From assembly GCA_017984215.1 (NCBI GenBank), contig JAGOAA010000008.1:2066-56755 (forward strand): a stretch of 54,690 nucleotides of DNA, given 5' to 3'. Positions 33,934-44,183 of this stretch are shown piece by piece. The notes under the pieces are model-generated. The model searched no databases and was not told where the DNA came from. It was given only the letters and a program-made list of their open reading frames with translations. The DNA comes from Cytophagaceae bacterium (lineage in GTDB: Bacteria; Bacteroidota; Bacteroidia; Cytophagales; Spirosomataceae). The translations under genes were made by a program, and so were the position numbers. Numbering within the stretch: the stretch's first letter is position 1; every line of letters starts with the position of its first letter.

Positions 33934-36723
33934 CTATTTAACTAGCTCAAGCCAGCCTTTTAATTGTTTCTTTGCTTTTGTTGCATCAACTACATCAAAC
34001 TCAACTTCCACCGTGTAGAAATAAGTACCGGAGGCCATTGCCTGACCGCTCATCGAACGACCATTCCATCCGAATCCTGCCAATGCACCTGCATATTCAT
34101 AAACCAAGGCTCCATAACGATCTACAATTTTAGCATTGACTTGTTTGACAAATCGAGGACAATACATCGCCTGAAAAACATCATTCTTGCCATCACCATT
34201 CGGACTAAATAAATTAGGTAAATCAAAAGATGGACAATTGTCCACACAAACGTCATTGCTCTTTGGACTTTCAACCCCCAAAGAATTAACCGCTACAACA
34301 TAATAACAAGCAATGTGTGATACTAAATTCTTGTCAACAAATGCTAATGTTTCGGTTTCGGCCAATTTAACAAAAGGGCCAGCTTCCGACTTTGCACCAT
34401 AGACGCGATATTTTTCAATGTTGGGATCACAAGTACCCGAAACGACTGGCTTCCAAGCTAATAAATTTGCAATTGAAATAGATTCACAATTCGAGGTTTG
34501 AACGCCACAGTCGGGAACCGTTACTTCCAAAATAGGTGCACAAGGAGGATACAAAACAGCTAATGGTTTCACACAAATCGTTTGAGATGCATTTTCGATG
34601 CGCATAGCTGGCAATCCTTCCCCGAATCTACCCACTGTTTGTACGTAATAACAATAGGTTGAATCGGCCGACATGGACACATCCAATTTCCCATCACTTG
34701 GAATAAAATCAGTTCCAATATCTGTAAATTGATAAGTACCTGGCCCAGCCACAGAAACATCTGATATTTGGTTGAATTTTCCTGATCCCTTGTACGTTTC
34801 CCGGTATACCCGATGTACCTGAAAGTCATTCGACCAAGGAACAAAGGCTGTCCAAGCTAATTTCATCGACTTCACCGCTGTTTGAGCTTGTAAACGTACC
34901 GAACTCGCAGGGGTAGGACTGTCCAATAATTTCAGCACACCATTCGCTGTGTAATAAAAATCGACTTGGTAGCGGTAGGCCTTATCGGATGTATTCAAAC
35001 CCTTATCCACGAAAAGTGTATCAGCCGTAGTCCCTACCTCAGCGAATTGCAATCCAGTTTGCCCCTCTCCACGTTTCAAGCGATATTGGTACGGTGCTTT
35101 AAAAACGGAGGTGTCCAACTTCAAGGGCTTAGTCCAACGAACTTGAATTTCACCTGCAATTATATCTGTTTTCAATACACTTACTTGCGTCATTAACGGA
35201 GCCGTGGACGGAATAAAGGCACAGACAGATTCCGACATGGGGCTATAATTAACAAGCCCTTTTGAATTCTGAAACTCAACAACGAGCACATAAGAATAAT
35301 TCGTATTTTTCAACAAACCCTCTCCCCCATTTTTATCTGTGAACGAAGTAACATCTATTCCCACTTCTCCAATTTTAACAAAACCTGTCGCGGTCATTCC
35401 GGTGGCGCATGTGGAATTAACGACGGGACTACAAGCCCCCGTCCGACGATAAATAATCGTTTTAGCCCCCGTTAAGGCACAAGAAAAATCACTCCAAGTT
35501 AATACCGCATTGCTAGCCTGTAAAGCAACTTTTAAACCTTTGGGAGCTGGAGCAATGACCTGAATCTTCCAAAGTTTAGAATCCACTAATTTCAAACCAT
35601 TTCCAACTGTAAACGGCGGATTATCTTCCACTTTAAAAAGTACGTCATACGTCTCCTTGCGAATATGTTGGCAAGCCGTTTGCCAACGAAACGTTGCACT
35701 GGCCGGTGAATTTTGTTTAGCAATCGAGGCAAAGGTGGCATAAGGCTGCTTCACCGCATAAACCGTATCCATGGCATACACATTACCAAAACTGTAAATC
35801 GTCAATGGATCGACGCGTCCTGTCTTCGATGGAACATCAATAGCCGTAATTCGCTCATTAATCAAAGCACCCGCTTGAATACACACATCGGGTGGTACGG
35901 TCAATTTAGGGGCTTTATTATCTACGTCTTTCACCTCAATTTGCATATCACGTACAGTCTCTGAAATCTTCACACCATTACGCCATTCTTCTATGATAAA
36001 GGCACAATTATATAAGCCCAATTCTTGTGGAGCATCCCAAATTAAATCACCTGTTAACGGATTAATCGTAAAATTAGATGGAAGTAAAGACACCTCATTC
36101 GGCTGTCTAAAGTTAGGTGCCGTGATCCCGCGACTGCTAGGATTACACGTTTCGGAATCGCCGGTACGGGAAACCGATAATCGATACGCTAAACTATCGC
36201 CTTCCGCATCCACGGCATTAGGATTATGAATAAACGCTTGGCCCACCACCGCCGTTAAGTCAACGGCAGGATTAAGCAACAAAGGCGTTGAGTTTTGGCC
36301 TAAGCCCGAGTTGATGGAAAATATCGTTTCCACATAGAAAGGAACTTCCACTGAGCGGGTCATATTTCGCACACCATCATTCCTATTTGGAATAGCTACA
36401 GACACCTTGTAAAATAAAGCGGGAGCAGGATAGGTATATTCGACTTTATATAAGTTTTTGAGCGTACCATTTCCGATATCCACTGGAGTTCCACAACAAC
36501 GTTTGGCCTTGATAATTGCTGAACCATCTCCAAAACAAAAATTCACTTCTACTTGATCCTGATTCGCACGATTATTCTCTGTATATGTGGTTAAGGTGAA
36601 TTCATAGGTTAAGGTTTTATCCGAAATACGTCTTACCGTAATCTCTCCTCCCTTTAAGTGCGTCGCGAATGCTGCACTTACCGAAAAAACAAGCATGAAG
36701 ATGATTAAAATATATTTCCGCAT
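33934..36723 (-). CDS. Large secreted protein with type IX/gliding C-terminal domain
   Basis: 929 residues. A signal peptide (MRKYILIIFMLVFSVSAAFA) is followed by a HLKGGEITVRRISDKTLTYEFTLTTYTENN domain, cadherin-like stretches around DAEGDSLAYRLSVSRTGD, and several fibronectin-III-like repeats (for example YRVYGAKSEAGPFVKLAETE). The last 90 residues, PNLFSPNGDGKNDVF ... VDRYGALVYEY ... GTYFYTVEVEF, are the gliding-motility/T9SS type B sorting domain. The protein is thus likely exported by the type IX system and displayed on the surface as an adhesin. Many Cys residues suggest disulfides. Confidence 0.9.
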   Translation of the reverse strand: MRKYILIIFMLVFSVSAAFATHLKGGEITVRRISDKTLTYEFTLTTYTENNRANQDQVEVNFCFGDGSAIIKAKRCCGTPVDIGNGTLKNLYKVEYTYPAPALFYKVSVAIPNRNDGVRNMTRSVEVPFYVETIFSINSGLGQNSTPLLLNPAVDLTAVVGQAFIHNPNAVDAEGDSLAYRLSVSRTGDSETCNPSSRGITAPNFRQPNEVSLLPSNFTINPLTGDLIWDAPQELGLYNCAFIIEEWRNGVKISETVRDMQIEVKDVDNKAPKLTVPPDVCIQAGALINERITAIDVPSKTGRVDPLTIYSFGNVYAMDTVYAVKQPYATFASIAKQNSPASATFRWQTACQHIRKETYDVLFKVEDNPPFTVGNGLKLVDSKLWKIQVIAPAPKGLKVALQASNAVLTWSDFSCALTGAKTIIYRRTGACSPVVNSTCATGMTATGFVKIGEVGIDVTSFTDKNGGEGLLKNTNYSYVLVVEFQNSKGLVNYSPMSESVCAFIPSTAPLMTQVSVLKTDIIAGEIQVRWTKPLKLDTSVFKAPYQYRLKRGEGQTGLQFAEVGTTADTLFVDKGLNTSDKAYRYQVDFYYTANGVLKLLDSPTPASSVRLQAQTAVKSMKLAWTAFVPWSNDFQVHRVYRETYKGSGKFNQISDVSVAGPGTYQFTDIGTDFIPSDGKLDVSMSADSTYCYYVQTVGRFGEGLPAMRIENASQTICVKPLAVLYPPCAPILEVTVPDCGVQTSNCESISIANLLAWKPVVSGTCDPNIEKYRVYGAKSEAGPFVKLAETETLAFVDKNLVSHIACYYVVAVNSLGVESPKSNDVCVDNCPSFDLPNLFSPNGDGKNDVFQAMYCPRFVKQVNAKIVDRYGALVYEYAGALAGFGWNGRSMSGQAMASGTYFYTVEVEFDVVDATKAKKQLKGWLELVK

Positions 36724-36756
36724 AAAACAAACAAGTATGTTAGCAAGTTACTAAGG

Positions 36757-36764
36757 CAAAATTA
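36757..36764 (-). promoter_or_regulatory. Putative -7 element of the gliding-type gene
   Basis: TAATTTTG on the minus strand matches TAnnTTTG exactly, 33 bases before the ATG. No TTTG at -33. Confidence 0.4.
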
Positions 36765-36799
36765 AAATCGTAAAAAAAAGCATTTTTTTAAGTGATTAA

Positions 36800-36831
36800 T
36801 TTGATTGACAAGCGATTGGATTGTAGTTTTG
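36800..36831 (+). promoter_or_regulatory. Promoter of the sdhCAB operon
   Basis: TTTG (36800-36803), a 20-base spacer, TAGTTTTG (36824-36831): both halves of the Bacteroidota promoter match. The leader before sdhC would be about 70 bases and AT-rich. Confidence 0.75.
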
Positions 36832-36908
36832 AAGGCTAAAATTCAGTAGCACAGTTGACTTGATTAATTCGCGCTGAATATTTTTACCTAAATCTAATAA
36901 CCTAATTT

Positions 36909-37577
36909 ATGGCTTGGCTAGCAAAATCTCTTAATTCATCCCTTGGAAAAAAGCTTCTCATGGCAATTACAGGCCTATTTTTGATTAGCTTCCTTTTAGT
37001 TCACTGCGGTTTGAATGCAACCATCTTCTTAAACGATGGCGGTGTTGCGTTCAACGAAGGCGCTGAATTCATGGCACACAACCCAATCATCCGTACGATG
37101 GAAATCGTTTTGTTTGGTGGTTTATTGTTGCACATCTTTGATGGTCTTCGTTTATGGTTAGACAACAAAAAGAAACGTCCCGTCGCTTATGCGGTTGTGG
37201 ATGGCGCTGCCAATAGCAAATGGTACTCTCGTTCGATGGGGCTATTAGGAACATTATTGTTATTGTTCTTAATCATCCACTTGAAGCATTTTTGGTATTT
37301 CTCGCGTTTAACAAACGATTTAACCGAGACGCATACCTTGTACAATGAAATGCAAGTCGTATTTCAAAGCCCAATCGTCGTAGCGATTTATGTGTTAGGA
37401 TGTATTTCATTAGGATACCACTTATTACACGGTTTCCAAAGTGCTTTCCAAACCATTGGTTGGAATCACCCAAAATACACACCAACCATCAAGGCCATTG
37501 GTGCGATTTACTCGATTATTATTGCTGCAGCATTTGCCGCAATGCCAATCGCCTTCCATTTTAATTTGATTCAATAA
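36909..37577 (+). CDS. sdhC: Succinate dehydrogenase cytochrome b subunit
   Basis: 222 residues with five membrane segments, the single-subunit b558-type anchor of Bacteroidota and epsilon-proteobacterial complex [29 protein letters not shown] starts helix one. Conserved His residues in [26 protein letters not shown] and [12 protein letters not shown] are candidates for binding two hemes. It anchors SdhA/SdhB and passes electrons to menaquinone. First gene of sdhCAB, 19 bases before sdhA. Confidence 0.93.
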   Translation: MAWLAKSLNSSLGKKLLMAITGLFLISFLLVHCGLNATIFLNDGGVAFNEGAEFMAHNPIIRTMEIVLFGGLLLHIFDGLRLWLDNKKKRPVAYAVVDGAANSKWYSRSMGLLGTLLLLFLIIHLKHFWYFSRLTNDLTETHTLYNEMQVVFQSPIVVAIYVLGCISLGYHLLHGFQSAFQTIGWNHPKYTPTIKAIGAIYSIIIAAAFAAMPIAFHFNLIQ

Positions 37578-37596
37578 TTCCTCAGCCGATACGATT

Positions 37597-39576
37597 ATGA
37601 CAAAATTAGACGCTAAAATTCCAGAAGGTTCGCTGGCCGAAAAATGGACCAAGTACCAATCAAGCGTACCGTTAGTAAATCCTGCCAACAAACGTTCATT
37701 GGAAATTGTGATTGTAGGTTCAGGTTTAGCTGGAGCATCCGCTGCAGCATCGTTAGCTGAATTAGGATATAAAGTAAAAGTATTTTGTTTCCAAGATTCT
37801 CCACGTCGTGCGCACTCCATTGCCGCACAAGGTGGTATCAACGCTGCAAAAAACTACCAAAATGACGGAGACTCAGTTTACCGTTTATTCTACGATACCA
37901 TTAAAGGTGGTGACTACCGTGCGCGTGAAGCGAATGTTCACCGTCTAGCTGAAGTGTCGGGAAATATCATTGACCAATGTGTGGCTCAAGGTGTTCCTTT
38001 TGCACGTGAATACGGCGGATTGCTATCTAACCGTTCATTCGGTGGTACGCAAGTTCAACGTACGTTTTACGCGGCGGGACAAACAGGCCAACAATTATTA
38101 TTGGGTGCTTATTCTGCTTTGCAACGTCAAGTGGGTATGGGTAACGTGAAAATGTACACGCGCCATGAAATGCTTGATGTCGTAACAATTGACGGTAAAG
38201 CTCGTGGAATCATCGCACGCGATTCAGTAACAGGAGCTTTGGAGCGTCACTTTGGACACGCGGTATTGTTGTGTACAGGTGGATACGGAAACGTATTTTA
38301 CTTGTCGACAAACGCCATGGGATCCAACGTAACAGCGGCTTGGAAAGCAAACAAAAAAGGAGCATTCTTCGCTAATCCATGTTATACGCAGATTCACCCA
38401 ACATGTATTCCGGTTTCAGGTGATCACCAGTCGAAATTAACATTGATGTCGGAGTCACTTCGTAATGACGGTCGTATTTGGGTTCCTAAAAAGGAAAACG
38501 ATAACCGCAAGGCAAATGAAATTCCGGAAGATGAAAGAGATTACTACTTAGAGCGTCGCTATCCTGCGTTCGGTAACTTAGTACCACGTGACATTGCTTC
38601 TCGTGCGGCTAAAGAGCGTTGCGATGCAGGCTTTGGTGTAGGAGCTTCTAAAATGGCTGTTTATTTAGATTATGCAGCTGCCATCATCCGTTACGGAAAA
38701 GGAGAAGCAAATAAAAATAACATGCACAATCCATCAGATGAAGAGATTCAAGCGATGGGTAAAGCGGTCGTAAAAGAAAAATACGGCAACTTATTTGACA
38801 TGTATAAGCAAATTACCGGAGAAGATCCTTACGAGGTTCCCATGCGTATTTATCCAGCGGTTCACTATACAATGGGTGGTCTTTGGGTAGATTATAACTT
38901 AATGACTACGATTCCAGGATTGTATGCCTTAGGTGAAGCAAACTTCTCAGATCATGGTGCAAACCGTTTAGGTGCTTCTGCGCTCATGCAAGGTTTGGCA
39001 GATGGTTACTTCGTAATTCCATACACGATTGGAAATTACTTAGCTTCTGAAATTCGCACACCAGCGATGTCAACTGATTCTGAGCCATTTGTGGCTGCAG
39101 AAAAAGAAGTTCGCGATCGTTTAGAAACTTTGATGAACATCAAAGGTTCAAAACCCGTTGATTACTTCCACAAGCGTTTAGGAAAAATCATGTGGGATGA
39201 ATGTGGAATGGCGCGTAGTGCGGAAGGTTTAAAAGCTTCTATCAAAGAAATCCAAGCATTACAGAAAGAATTCTGGTCGGATGTGAAGATTCCAGGCGAA
39301 ATCGATAACCTAAATCCAGAATTAGAAAAAGCAGGCCGTGTGGCTGACTTTTTAGAATTAGGTGAATTAATGTGTATCGATGCATTAGACAGAAATGAAA
39401 GCTGCGGAGGTCACTTCCGTACAGAATACCAAACAGAAGACGGCGAAGCACTTCGTGATGACGAGAACTACGCCTATGTTGCTGCATGGGAAAATAAAGG
39501 AGATGGAAAATTCGAACTACACAAGGAAGAATTGAAATACGAAAACATCAAAATTGCTCAAAGATCTTATAAATAA
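37597..39576 (+). CDS. sdhA: Succinate dehydrogenase/fumarate reductase flavoprotein subunit
   Basis: 659 residues. FAD-binding [18 protein letters not shown] (about 38-55), the covalent-FAD region [24 protein letters not shown], substrate-site [12 protein letters not shown] and [17 protein letters not shown], and the capping domain with MGGLWVDYN and [22 protein letters not shown]. The length and the tail ([18 protein letters not shown]) fit the Bacteroidota type that pairs with a b558 anchor. It oxidises succinate to fumarate in the TCA cycle, and may run in reverse. Confidence 0.96.
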   Translation: MTKLDAKIPEGSLAEKWTKYQSSVPLVNPANKRSLEIVIVGSGLAGASAAASLAELGYKVKVFCFQDSPRRAHSIAAQGGINAAKNYQNDGDSVYRLFYDTIKGGDYRAREANVHRLAEVSGNIIDQCVAQGVPFAREYGGLLSNRSFGGTQVQRTFYAAGQTGQQLLLGAYSALQRQVGMGNVKMYTRHEMLDVVTIDGKARGIIARDSVTGALERHFGHAVLLCTGGYGNVFYLSTNAMGSNVTAAWKANKKGAFFANPCYTQIHPTCIPVSGDHQSKLTLMSESLRNDGRIWVPKKENDNRKANEIPEDERDYYLERRYPAFGNLVPRDIASRAAKERCDAGFGVGASKMAVYLDYAAAIIRYGKGEANKNNMHNPSDEEIQAMGKAVVKEKYGNLFDMYKQITGEDPYEVPMRIYPAVHYTMGGLWVDYNLMTTIPGLYALGEANFSDHGANRLGASALMQGLADGYFVIPYTIGNYLASEIRTPAMSTDSEPFVAAEKEVRDRLETLMNIKGSKPVDYFHKRLGKIMWDECGMARSAEGLKASIKEIQALQKEFWSDVKIPGEIDNLNPELEKAGRVADFLELGELMCIDALDRNESCGGHFRTEYQTEDGEALRDDENYAYVAAWENKGDGKFELHKEELKYENIKIAQRSYK

Positions 39577-39585
39577 TTCGATACA

Positions 39586-40344
39586 ATGGAAGGACATTTA
39601 AACCTGACACTCAAAATTTGGAGACAAAAAAATGCTAACGTAGCTGGTAAATTCGAAACTTACCAAGTGAGTGGCATCTCCACAGATATGTCATTTTTGG
39701 AAATGATTGACGTGTTAAACAACCGTTTGATCGAAGAAGGAGATGATCCCGTAGCATTTGACCACGATTGTCGTGAAGGTATCTGCGGTATGTGCTCAAT
39801 GTACATCAACGGACGTCCACATGGACCTAACCGTGGTGTTACAACTTGCCAATTGCACATGCGTTCATTCCAAGATGGTGAAACGATCACGGTTGAACCT
39901 TGGAGAGCAAGCGCATTCCCAGTGATCAAAGACTTAGTCGTTAATCGTTCCGCATTCGACCGCATCATCGCAGCAGGTGGTTTCGTTTCTGTGAATACAG
40001 GTAATGCACAAGATGCAAACAACCTACCGATTCCAAAAGAAGATGCAGATGATGCTTTTGCCGCTGCAGCTTGTATCGGTTGTGGAGCTTGCGTTGCTGC
40101 ATGTAAAAACGCTTCAGCGATGTTATTTACTTCCGCTAAAATTTCGCAACTAGCCCTTTTACCTCAAGGTAAAGTGGAAGCTGCTAAACGTGCAGAAGCT
40201 ATGGTAGCGCAAATGGATGAAGAAGGTTTCGGTGCTTGTTCTAACACAGGTGCTTGCGAGGCGGAATGTCCAAAAGGCATTTCATTAGAGAATATTGCAC
40301 GTATGAACCGTGAATTCTTCTCTGCTACATTTTCTTCGAAGTAA
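39586..40344 (+). CDS. sdhB: Succinate dehydrogenase iron-sulfur subunit
   Basis: 252 residues. The [2Fe-2S] cluster binds at [19 protein letters not shown], and the two C-terminal clusters at [15 protein letters not shown] and [15 protein letters not shown]. It moves electrons from FAD to the heme anchor. The last gene of sdhCAB, it is followed within 15 bases by a strong terminator hairpin. Confidence 0.96.
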   Translation: MEGHLNLTLKIWRQKNANVAGKFETYQVSGISTDMSFLEMIDVLNNRLIEEGDDPVAFDHDCREGICGMCSMYINGRPHGPNRGVTTCQLHMRSFQDGETITVEPWRASAFPVIKDLVVNRSAFDRIIAAGGFVSVNTGNAQDANNLPIPKEDADDAFAAAACIGCGACVAACKNASAMLFTSAKISQLALLPQGKVEAAKRAEAMVAQMDEEGFGACSNTGACEAECPKGISLENIARMNREFFSATFSSK

Positions 40345-40357
40345 TTTTCAATTTGAT

Positions 40358-40387
40358 AGCCCCTGAATGCAATTTCAGGGGCTTTTT
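40358..40387 (+). terminator. Terminator after sdhB
   Basis: A perfect 10-base stem AGCCCCTGAA/TTCAGGGGCT with loop TGCAAT, followed by TTTT. It should end sdhCAB transcription. The first in-frame ATG of the thymidine kinase frame (40367) lies inside the hairpin. Confidence 0.85.
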
Positions 40388-40393
40388 ACGCCC

Positions 40394-40978
40394 TTGTTTT
40401 TAGAACCTACCCATTCCAAGTCCAATCAAAAATCGACAGCCCTCGGCTGGATCGAAGTTGTATGTGGCTCCATGTTTTCTGGTAAAACAGAAGAACTCAT
40501 TCGCCGACTCAAGCGAGCGAAGATTGCCCAATTACGTGTTGAAATTTTCAAACCGGCATCGGACACACGTTACCACGACGAAGACATCGTTTCCCATAAT
40601 CAAAATTCCATTCGTTCGACACCTGTGTTAAGCGCTAGCGAGATTCTATTGCTAGCAGGCGATTGCGATGTGGTGGGTTTGGATGAGGTCCAGTTTTTTG
40701 ACGATTCTATAGTCGAAGTTGTCGATACCTTAGCCAACCAAGGAAAACGTGTCATCATCGCAGGATTGGATATGGACTTTAAGGGAATTCCCTTTGGCCC
40801 GATGCCTAAACTGATGGCCATCGCGGAATATGTAACTAAAGTTCATGCCGTTTGCGTACAATGTGGTGCCGTAGCTCATTATTCCTACCGCATCGTTGAC
40901 AAAGAGGAAACGGTCCTTTTAGGAGAGACTGAATCCTATCAAGCACGCTGTAGAGCCTGCTTTCATGCCAATATCTAA
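40394..40978 (+). CDS. tdk: Thymidine kinase
   Basis: About 194 residues. Walker A is in [22 protein letters not shown], the lasso region [11 protein letters not shown], the catalytic/Walker B stretch [17 protein letters not shown], and four zinc Cys in [15 protein letters not shown] and CRACFHANI. It phosphorylates thymidine in nucleoside salvage. I place the start at TTG 40394 (encoding the F-L-E-P-T-H beginning of relatives), because the only upstream in-frame ATG is within the sdhB terminator hairpin. Start choice is an inference; the enzyme identity is firm. Confidence 0.9.
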   Translation: MFLEPTHSKSNQKSTALGWIEVVCGSMFSGKTEELIRRLKRAKIAQLRVEIFKPASDTRYHDEDIVSHNQNSIRSTPVLSASEILLLAGDCDVVGLDEVQFFDDSIVEVVDTLANQGKRVIIAGLDMDFKGIPFGPMPKLMAIAEYVTKVHAVCVQCGAVAHYSYRIVDKEETVLLGETESYQARCRACFHANI

Positions 40979-40980
40979 TC

Positions 40981-41439
40981 ATGCCCAAGGATCCACATTT
41001 CAAAAAGGTATTCCAACGAATCAAGGCGAAAAAGCCACGTGATTTGGATATGCAATTTGAAAAAGCCCACGAACAGGTTTTTGAAAATCTGGATTGTTTG
41101 ACGTGCGGAAACTGTTGCAAAACAACGAGCCCCATGTGGAATGAGACGGATATCCAACGAGTTGCGCACCTATTGAAAATGAAAGTGGCCCAATTCTTGG
41201 ATCAATACTTAATTCAAGATTCGGATGGCGATTGGGTTTATCCAGCTGCCCCCTGCCCCTTCCTAACCTTGGAAGATAATACTTGCCAAATTTACGAACA
41301 CCGTCCAAAGGCTTGTCGGGAATATCCACATACCGACCGTAAAAATATGTTGGGCATCATGAATCTCACCCAAAAGAATGCGGTCATCTGCCCAGGCGTT
41401 GCGCAAATCATGGAAAAATTGGAAAGAATCTACAATTGA
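40981..41439 (+). CDS. YkgJ-family metal-binding cysteine-cluster protein
   Basis: 152 residues. LDCLTCGNCCKTTSPMWNETD gives the C-x-x-C-x-x-C-C cluster, followed by PCPFLTLEDNTCQIYEHRPKACREYPHTD with three more Cys. This is the YkgJ/UPF0153 pattern, thought to bind zinc or iron, with no defined role. Two bases after tdk, so they are likely co-transcribed. Confidence 0.85.
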   Translation: MPKDPHFKKVFQRIKAKKPRDLDMQFEKAHEQVFENLDCLTCGNCCKTTSPMWNETDIQRVAHLLKMKVAQFLDQYLIQDSDGDWVYPAAPCPFLTLEDNTCQIYEHRPKACREYPHTDRKNMLGIMNLTQKNAVICPGVAQIMEKLERIYN

Positions 41440-41497
41440 GCCCCTTTTCATTTGAAATTCACGGCAAAATTCGACAAATTCGTAATTCAATCAATAC

Positions 41498-42421
41498 ATG
41501 TTTATGGCAGCAGCAGAATATTTAGGAATTGACGTAGGAGGTACCGGCGTTAAAATGGGAATCGTTCATTCCGATACCGGCCAAATCAGCAACTTTCAGA
41601 GTTATGATACCGCAACTTGGCGTGAATCCCACCATTTCTTAGATCGTTTAGCTGATGCAATTGCCTTGCAATTATACCAACATAAAAATGTCAAAAAAAT
41701 AGGCATCGGTCTTCCGGGTATTTTGACTAAGAACCGCCGTACCTTGATTGAAATCACAGCCATTCCAGAAATCGATGGGTCACCCATGATTGATATGTTG
41801 GAGAAACGCTTTCCTGAGCATGAATTTTTCATGGAAAACGATGCAAACGCAGCGGCGTTGGGAGAATTCTATTTCTCACCAGAAAAAAACACGATGCCAG
41901 AAGATTTCGTTTTTATTACCTTAGGAACGGGCGTTGGCGGAGCTGCCATCATCGACCGAAAAATTTTCTTAGGTGGTGATGGAAATGCTATGGAACCGGG
42001 ACACGTTCCTTCGAAAAATGGAAAGGTCTTAGAACGTAATGTAGGCAAGAAGGAATTATTGCAATTGGCAACCGAAATGCGTGCAAATTATACAGGTCAA
42101 ACGGTATTGGCCGGGGATGGAACAATCTCAACTACAGCCTTGGTTGTAGCCGCTGAAGAAGGAGATGCCTTAGCATTAGCTATTTGGGATGAAGTAGGAA
42201 GTTTGTTGGGCGACATGTTAGTTTCTTTAATTCGCATCTTAGATATCAAAAACATCTTCATCGGAGGAGGTTTATCTGCATCGTATGATTTCATTCTACC
42301 GAGCATGGAGCGTCAATTGAACTATTGGTTGACCCCCGCCTACTTAGAAAAATTAAATATTAAAAAAGCTTTATTAGGTAATGATGCGGGGCTTTTAGGC
42401 GCGGCATCACTCTGTTTTTAA
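41498..42421 (+). CDS. ROK-family sugar kinase (glucokinase-like)
   Basis: 307 residues. N-terminal ATP-binding YLGIDVGGTGVKMGIV, IGIGLPGILTKNRRTL, catalytic Asp in MENDANAAALGEFYF and FITLGTGVGGAAII. The C-terminal IFIGGGLSASYDFILP follows. The zinc motif C-x-C-G-x-x-G-C of many ROK members is missing (the region reads NAMEPGHVPSKNGKVLERNVGKKELLQ), as in some glucokinases. Starts at 41498 and 41504 are both possible. Glucose is the likeliest substrate, by family. Confidence 0.82.
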   Translation: MFMAAAEYLGIDVGGTGVKMGIVHSDTGQISNFQSYDTATWRESHHFLDRLADAIALQLYQHKNVKKIGIGLPGILTKNRRTLIEITAIPEIDGSPMIDMLEKRFPEHEFFMENDANAAALGEFYFSPEKNTMPEDFVFITLGTGVGGAAIIDRKIFLGGDGNAMEPGHVPSKNGKVLERNVGKKELLQLATEMRANYTGQTVLAGDGTISTTALVVAAEEGDALALAIWDEVGSLLGDMLVSLIRILDIKNIFIGGGLSASYDFILPSMERQLNYWLTPAYLEKLNIKKALLGNDAGLLGAASLCF

Positions 42422-42513
42422 TTGAAAATAGGATAGACCATATAAGTTTTTTACCAAAAGAATTATTATTATTACAATTAATATTTTTAAAGTGCAAAAT
42501 GGAATAAAATTTG

Positions 42514-42545
42514 TTTGATATTCTAACTTTTAATTCTAATCTTTG
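42514..42545 (+). promoter_or_regulatory. Promoter of acpP
   Basis: TTTG (42514-42517), 20-base spacer, AATCTTTG (42538-42545; seven of eight positions of TAnnTTTG). The leader before the acpP ATG is about 25 bases. The rest of the 155-base gap upstream is AT-rich with no other signal. Confidence 0.65.
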
Positions 42546-42576
42546 CATCGTTTTTGAACCCCAAAATATTTATAAA

Positions 42577-42813
42577 ATGTCAGATATTGCAGAAAAAGTA
42601 AAAAGCATCATCGTTGAGAAGTTAGGTGTAGAAGCATCAGAAGTTACAACTGAGGCGTCTTTCACAAACGATTTGGGAGCTGACTCCTTAGACACGGTAG
42701 AATTGATCATGGAATTTGAAAAAGAATTCAATGTTTCTATCCCAGATGACCAAGCTGAAAACATCCAAACAGTAGGCCAAGCAGTTGCTTACTTGGAAGA
42801 AAACGCAAAGTAA
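42577..42813 (+). CDS. acpP: Acyl carrier protein
   Basis: 78 residues from the ATG at 42577; earlier codons of the frame overlap the promoter and are not coding. [18 protein letters not shown] holds the Ser that carries phosphopantetheine (about residue 38). It carries the growing chain in fatty acid synthesis and is acidic and helical as expected. It is followed by a structured 119-base gap and then fabF and rnc, a common bacterial gene order. Confidence 0.96.
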   Translation: MSDIAEKVKSIIVEKLGVEASEVTTEASFTNDLGADSLDTVELIMEFEKEFNVSIPDDQAENIQTVGQAVAYLEENAK

Positions 42814-42834
42814 TCGAATCACACGATCATAATG

Positions 42835-42904
42835 ATGTCAATTAGTACCTGGTAATTCCTAAGGATCTATCCTCAGTTGAACCCTTGACTAATTGACATT
42901 TTTT
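42835..42904 (+). terminator. Structured acpP-fabF intergenic element, terminator/attenuator-like
   Basis: ATGTCAATTAGT (42835-42846) pairs perfectly with ACTAATTGACAT (42888-42899), followed by a T-run into 42904. The 41-base interior has its own hairpin, CTAAGGA-TCTA-TCCTCAG (42859-42876, one A/C mismatch). It could be a partial terminator that lowers fabF relative to acpP, or a small structured RNA. Known riboswitch motifs were not recognised. Confidence 0.55.
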
Positions 42905-42932
42905 ATTTTTACAAAGTCTATTAAATTAACAC

Positions 42933-44180
42933 ATGGAGTTAAAACGCGTAGTTGTAACGGGCCTAGGAGCTCTTACACCCATTGGAAATACAGTTGATAC
43001 CTTTTGGGAAGGATTAGCCGCAGGTAAAAGCGGTTGTGCCCCCATCACTAGATTTGATGCTGAAAAATTCAAAACACGCTTTGCTTGTGAGCTAAAAGAC
43101 TTTAAAGTAGAAGATTACATCAATACCAAAGAGGCCCGCAAAATGGATCCATTCACGCAGTATGCTGTTGTTGCTTCGGATGAAGCTATCGCAGATGCGG
43201 GTTTTGATATGGAGAAATTGAACCTAAACAAGGTTGGTGTTATTTGGGGATCAGGAATCGGCGGATTGAAAACATTCGAAGATGAAATGATCTATTTTGG
43301 AAAAGGAGATGGAACGCCTAAAATCAATCCTTTCTTTATCCCTAAAATGATTGCAGACTCAAGCTCGGGACAAATTTCTATTCGAAACGGATTCCGTGGA
43401 CCGAACTACGTAACGGTTTCGGCGTGTTCATCCGCTAATAACGCAATCATTGACGCATTCAATTATATCCGTACCGGTCGTGTGCATGTTTGTATCACGG
43501 GTGGATCGGAAGCTCCAGTAACCATCGCATCGGTTGGTGGATTTACGGCGATGCACGCCATGTCAACACGCAACGACGATCCTACTACAGCTTCTCGTCC
43601 TTACGACGTGGACCGTGATGGTTTTGTTGTAGGTGAGGGTGCAGGCGCGTTGGTATTAGAAGAATACGAGCACGCAAAGGCACGTGGTGCTAAAATTTAT
43701 GCTGAATTAATTGGCGGCGGTTTCTCATCCGATGCATACCACATTACGGCTCCCCATCCCGATGGATATGGCGCTTTATTGTCGATGCAAGACGCTTTGG
43801 AAGATGCCCAAATTAAACCTGAGGAGGTAGATTATATCAATACCCATGGAACATCAACACCGATTGGTGATCCACAAGAAATTAAAGCCATCGTTGATTG
43901 CTTCGGAGAACATGCTTATAAAATGGCTATTTCTTCTACGAAATCAATGACGGGTCACTTATTAGGTGGTGCAGGAGCTGTAGAAGCTGTTGCATCAGTC
44001 CTAGCCATTAAAAATCAATTTGTTCCACCGACCATCAACGTATTCAATCGTGATCCAGAAATTGATCAACGCATTGACTTAACGGAAAACGTAGGTAAAG
44101 CGCGTAAAATTGATGTTGCATTAAGCAATGGCTTCGGTTTTGGTGGCCACAACGCAACTGTCATCTTTAGAAAAATTTAA
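42933..44180 (+). CDS. fabF: 3-oxoacyl-ACP synthase II
   Basis: 415 residues. The condensing enzyme of chain elongation. It has the RVVVTGLGALTPIGN start, catalytic Cys165 in TVSACSSANNAI, His in NTHGTSTPIGD and His in KSMTGHLLGGAGAVEAV, and ends ALSNGFGFGGHNATVIF. Three bases separate it from rnc. Expression probably depends on read-through from acpP through the intergenic hairpin, since no -33/-7 promoter is visible in the gap. Confidence 0.96.
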   Translation: MELKRVVVTGLGALTPIGNTVDTFWEGLAAGKSGCAPITRFDAEKFKTRFACELKDFKVEDYINTKEARKMDPFTQYAVVASDEAIADAGFDMEKLNLNKVGVIWGSGIGGLKTFEDEMIYFGKGDGTPKINPFFIPKMIADSSSGQISIRNGFRGPNYVTVSACSSANNAIIDAFNYIRTGRVHVCITGGSEAPVTIASVGGFTAMHAMSTRNDDPTTASRPYDVDRDGFVVGEGAGALVLEEYEHAKARGAKIYAELIGGGFSSDAYHITAPHPDGYGALLSMQDALEDAQIKPEEVDYINTHGTSTPIGDPQEIKAIVDCFGEHAYKMAISSTKSMTGHLLGGAGAVEAVASVLAIKNQFVPPTINVFNRDPEIDQRIDLTENVGKARKIDVALSNGFGFGGHNATVIFRKI

Positions 44181-44183
44181 TTT

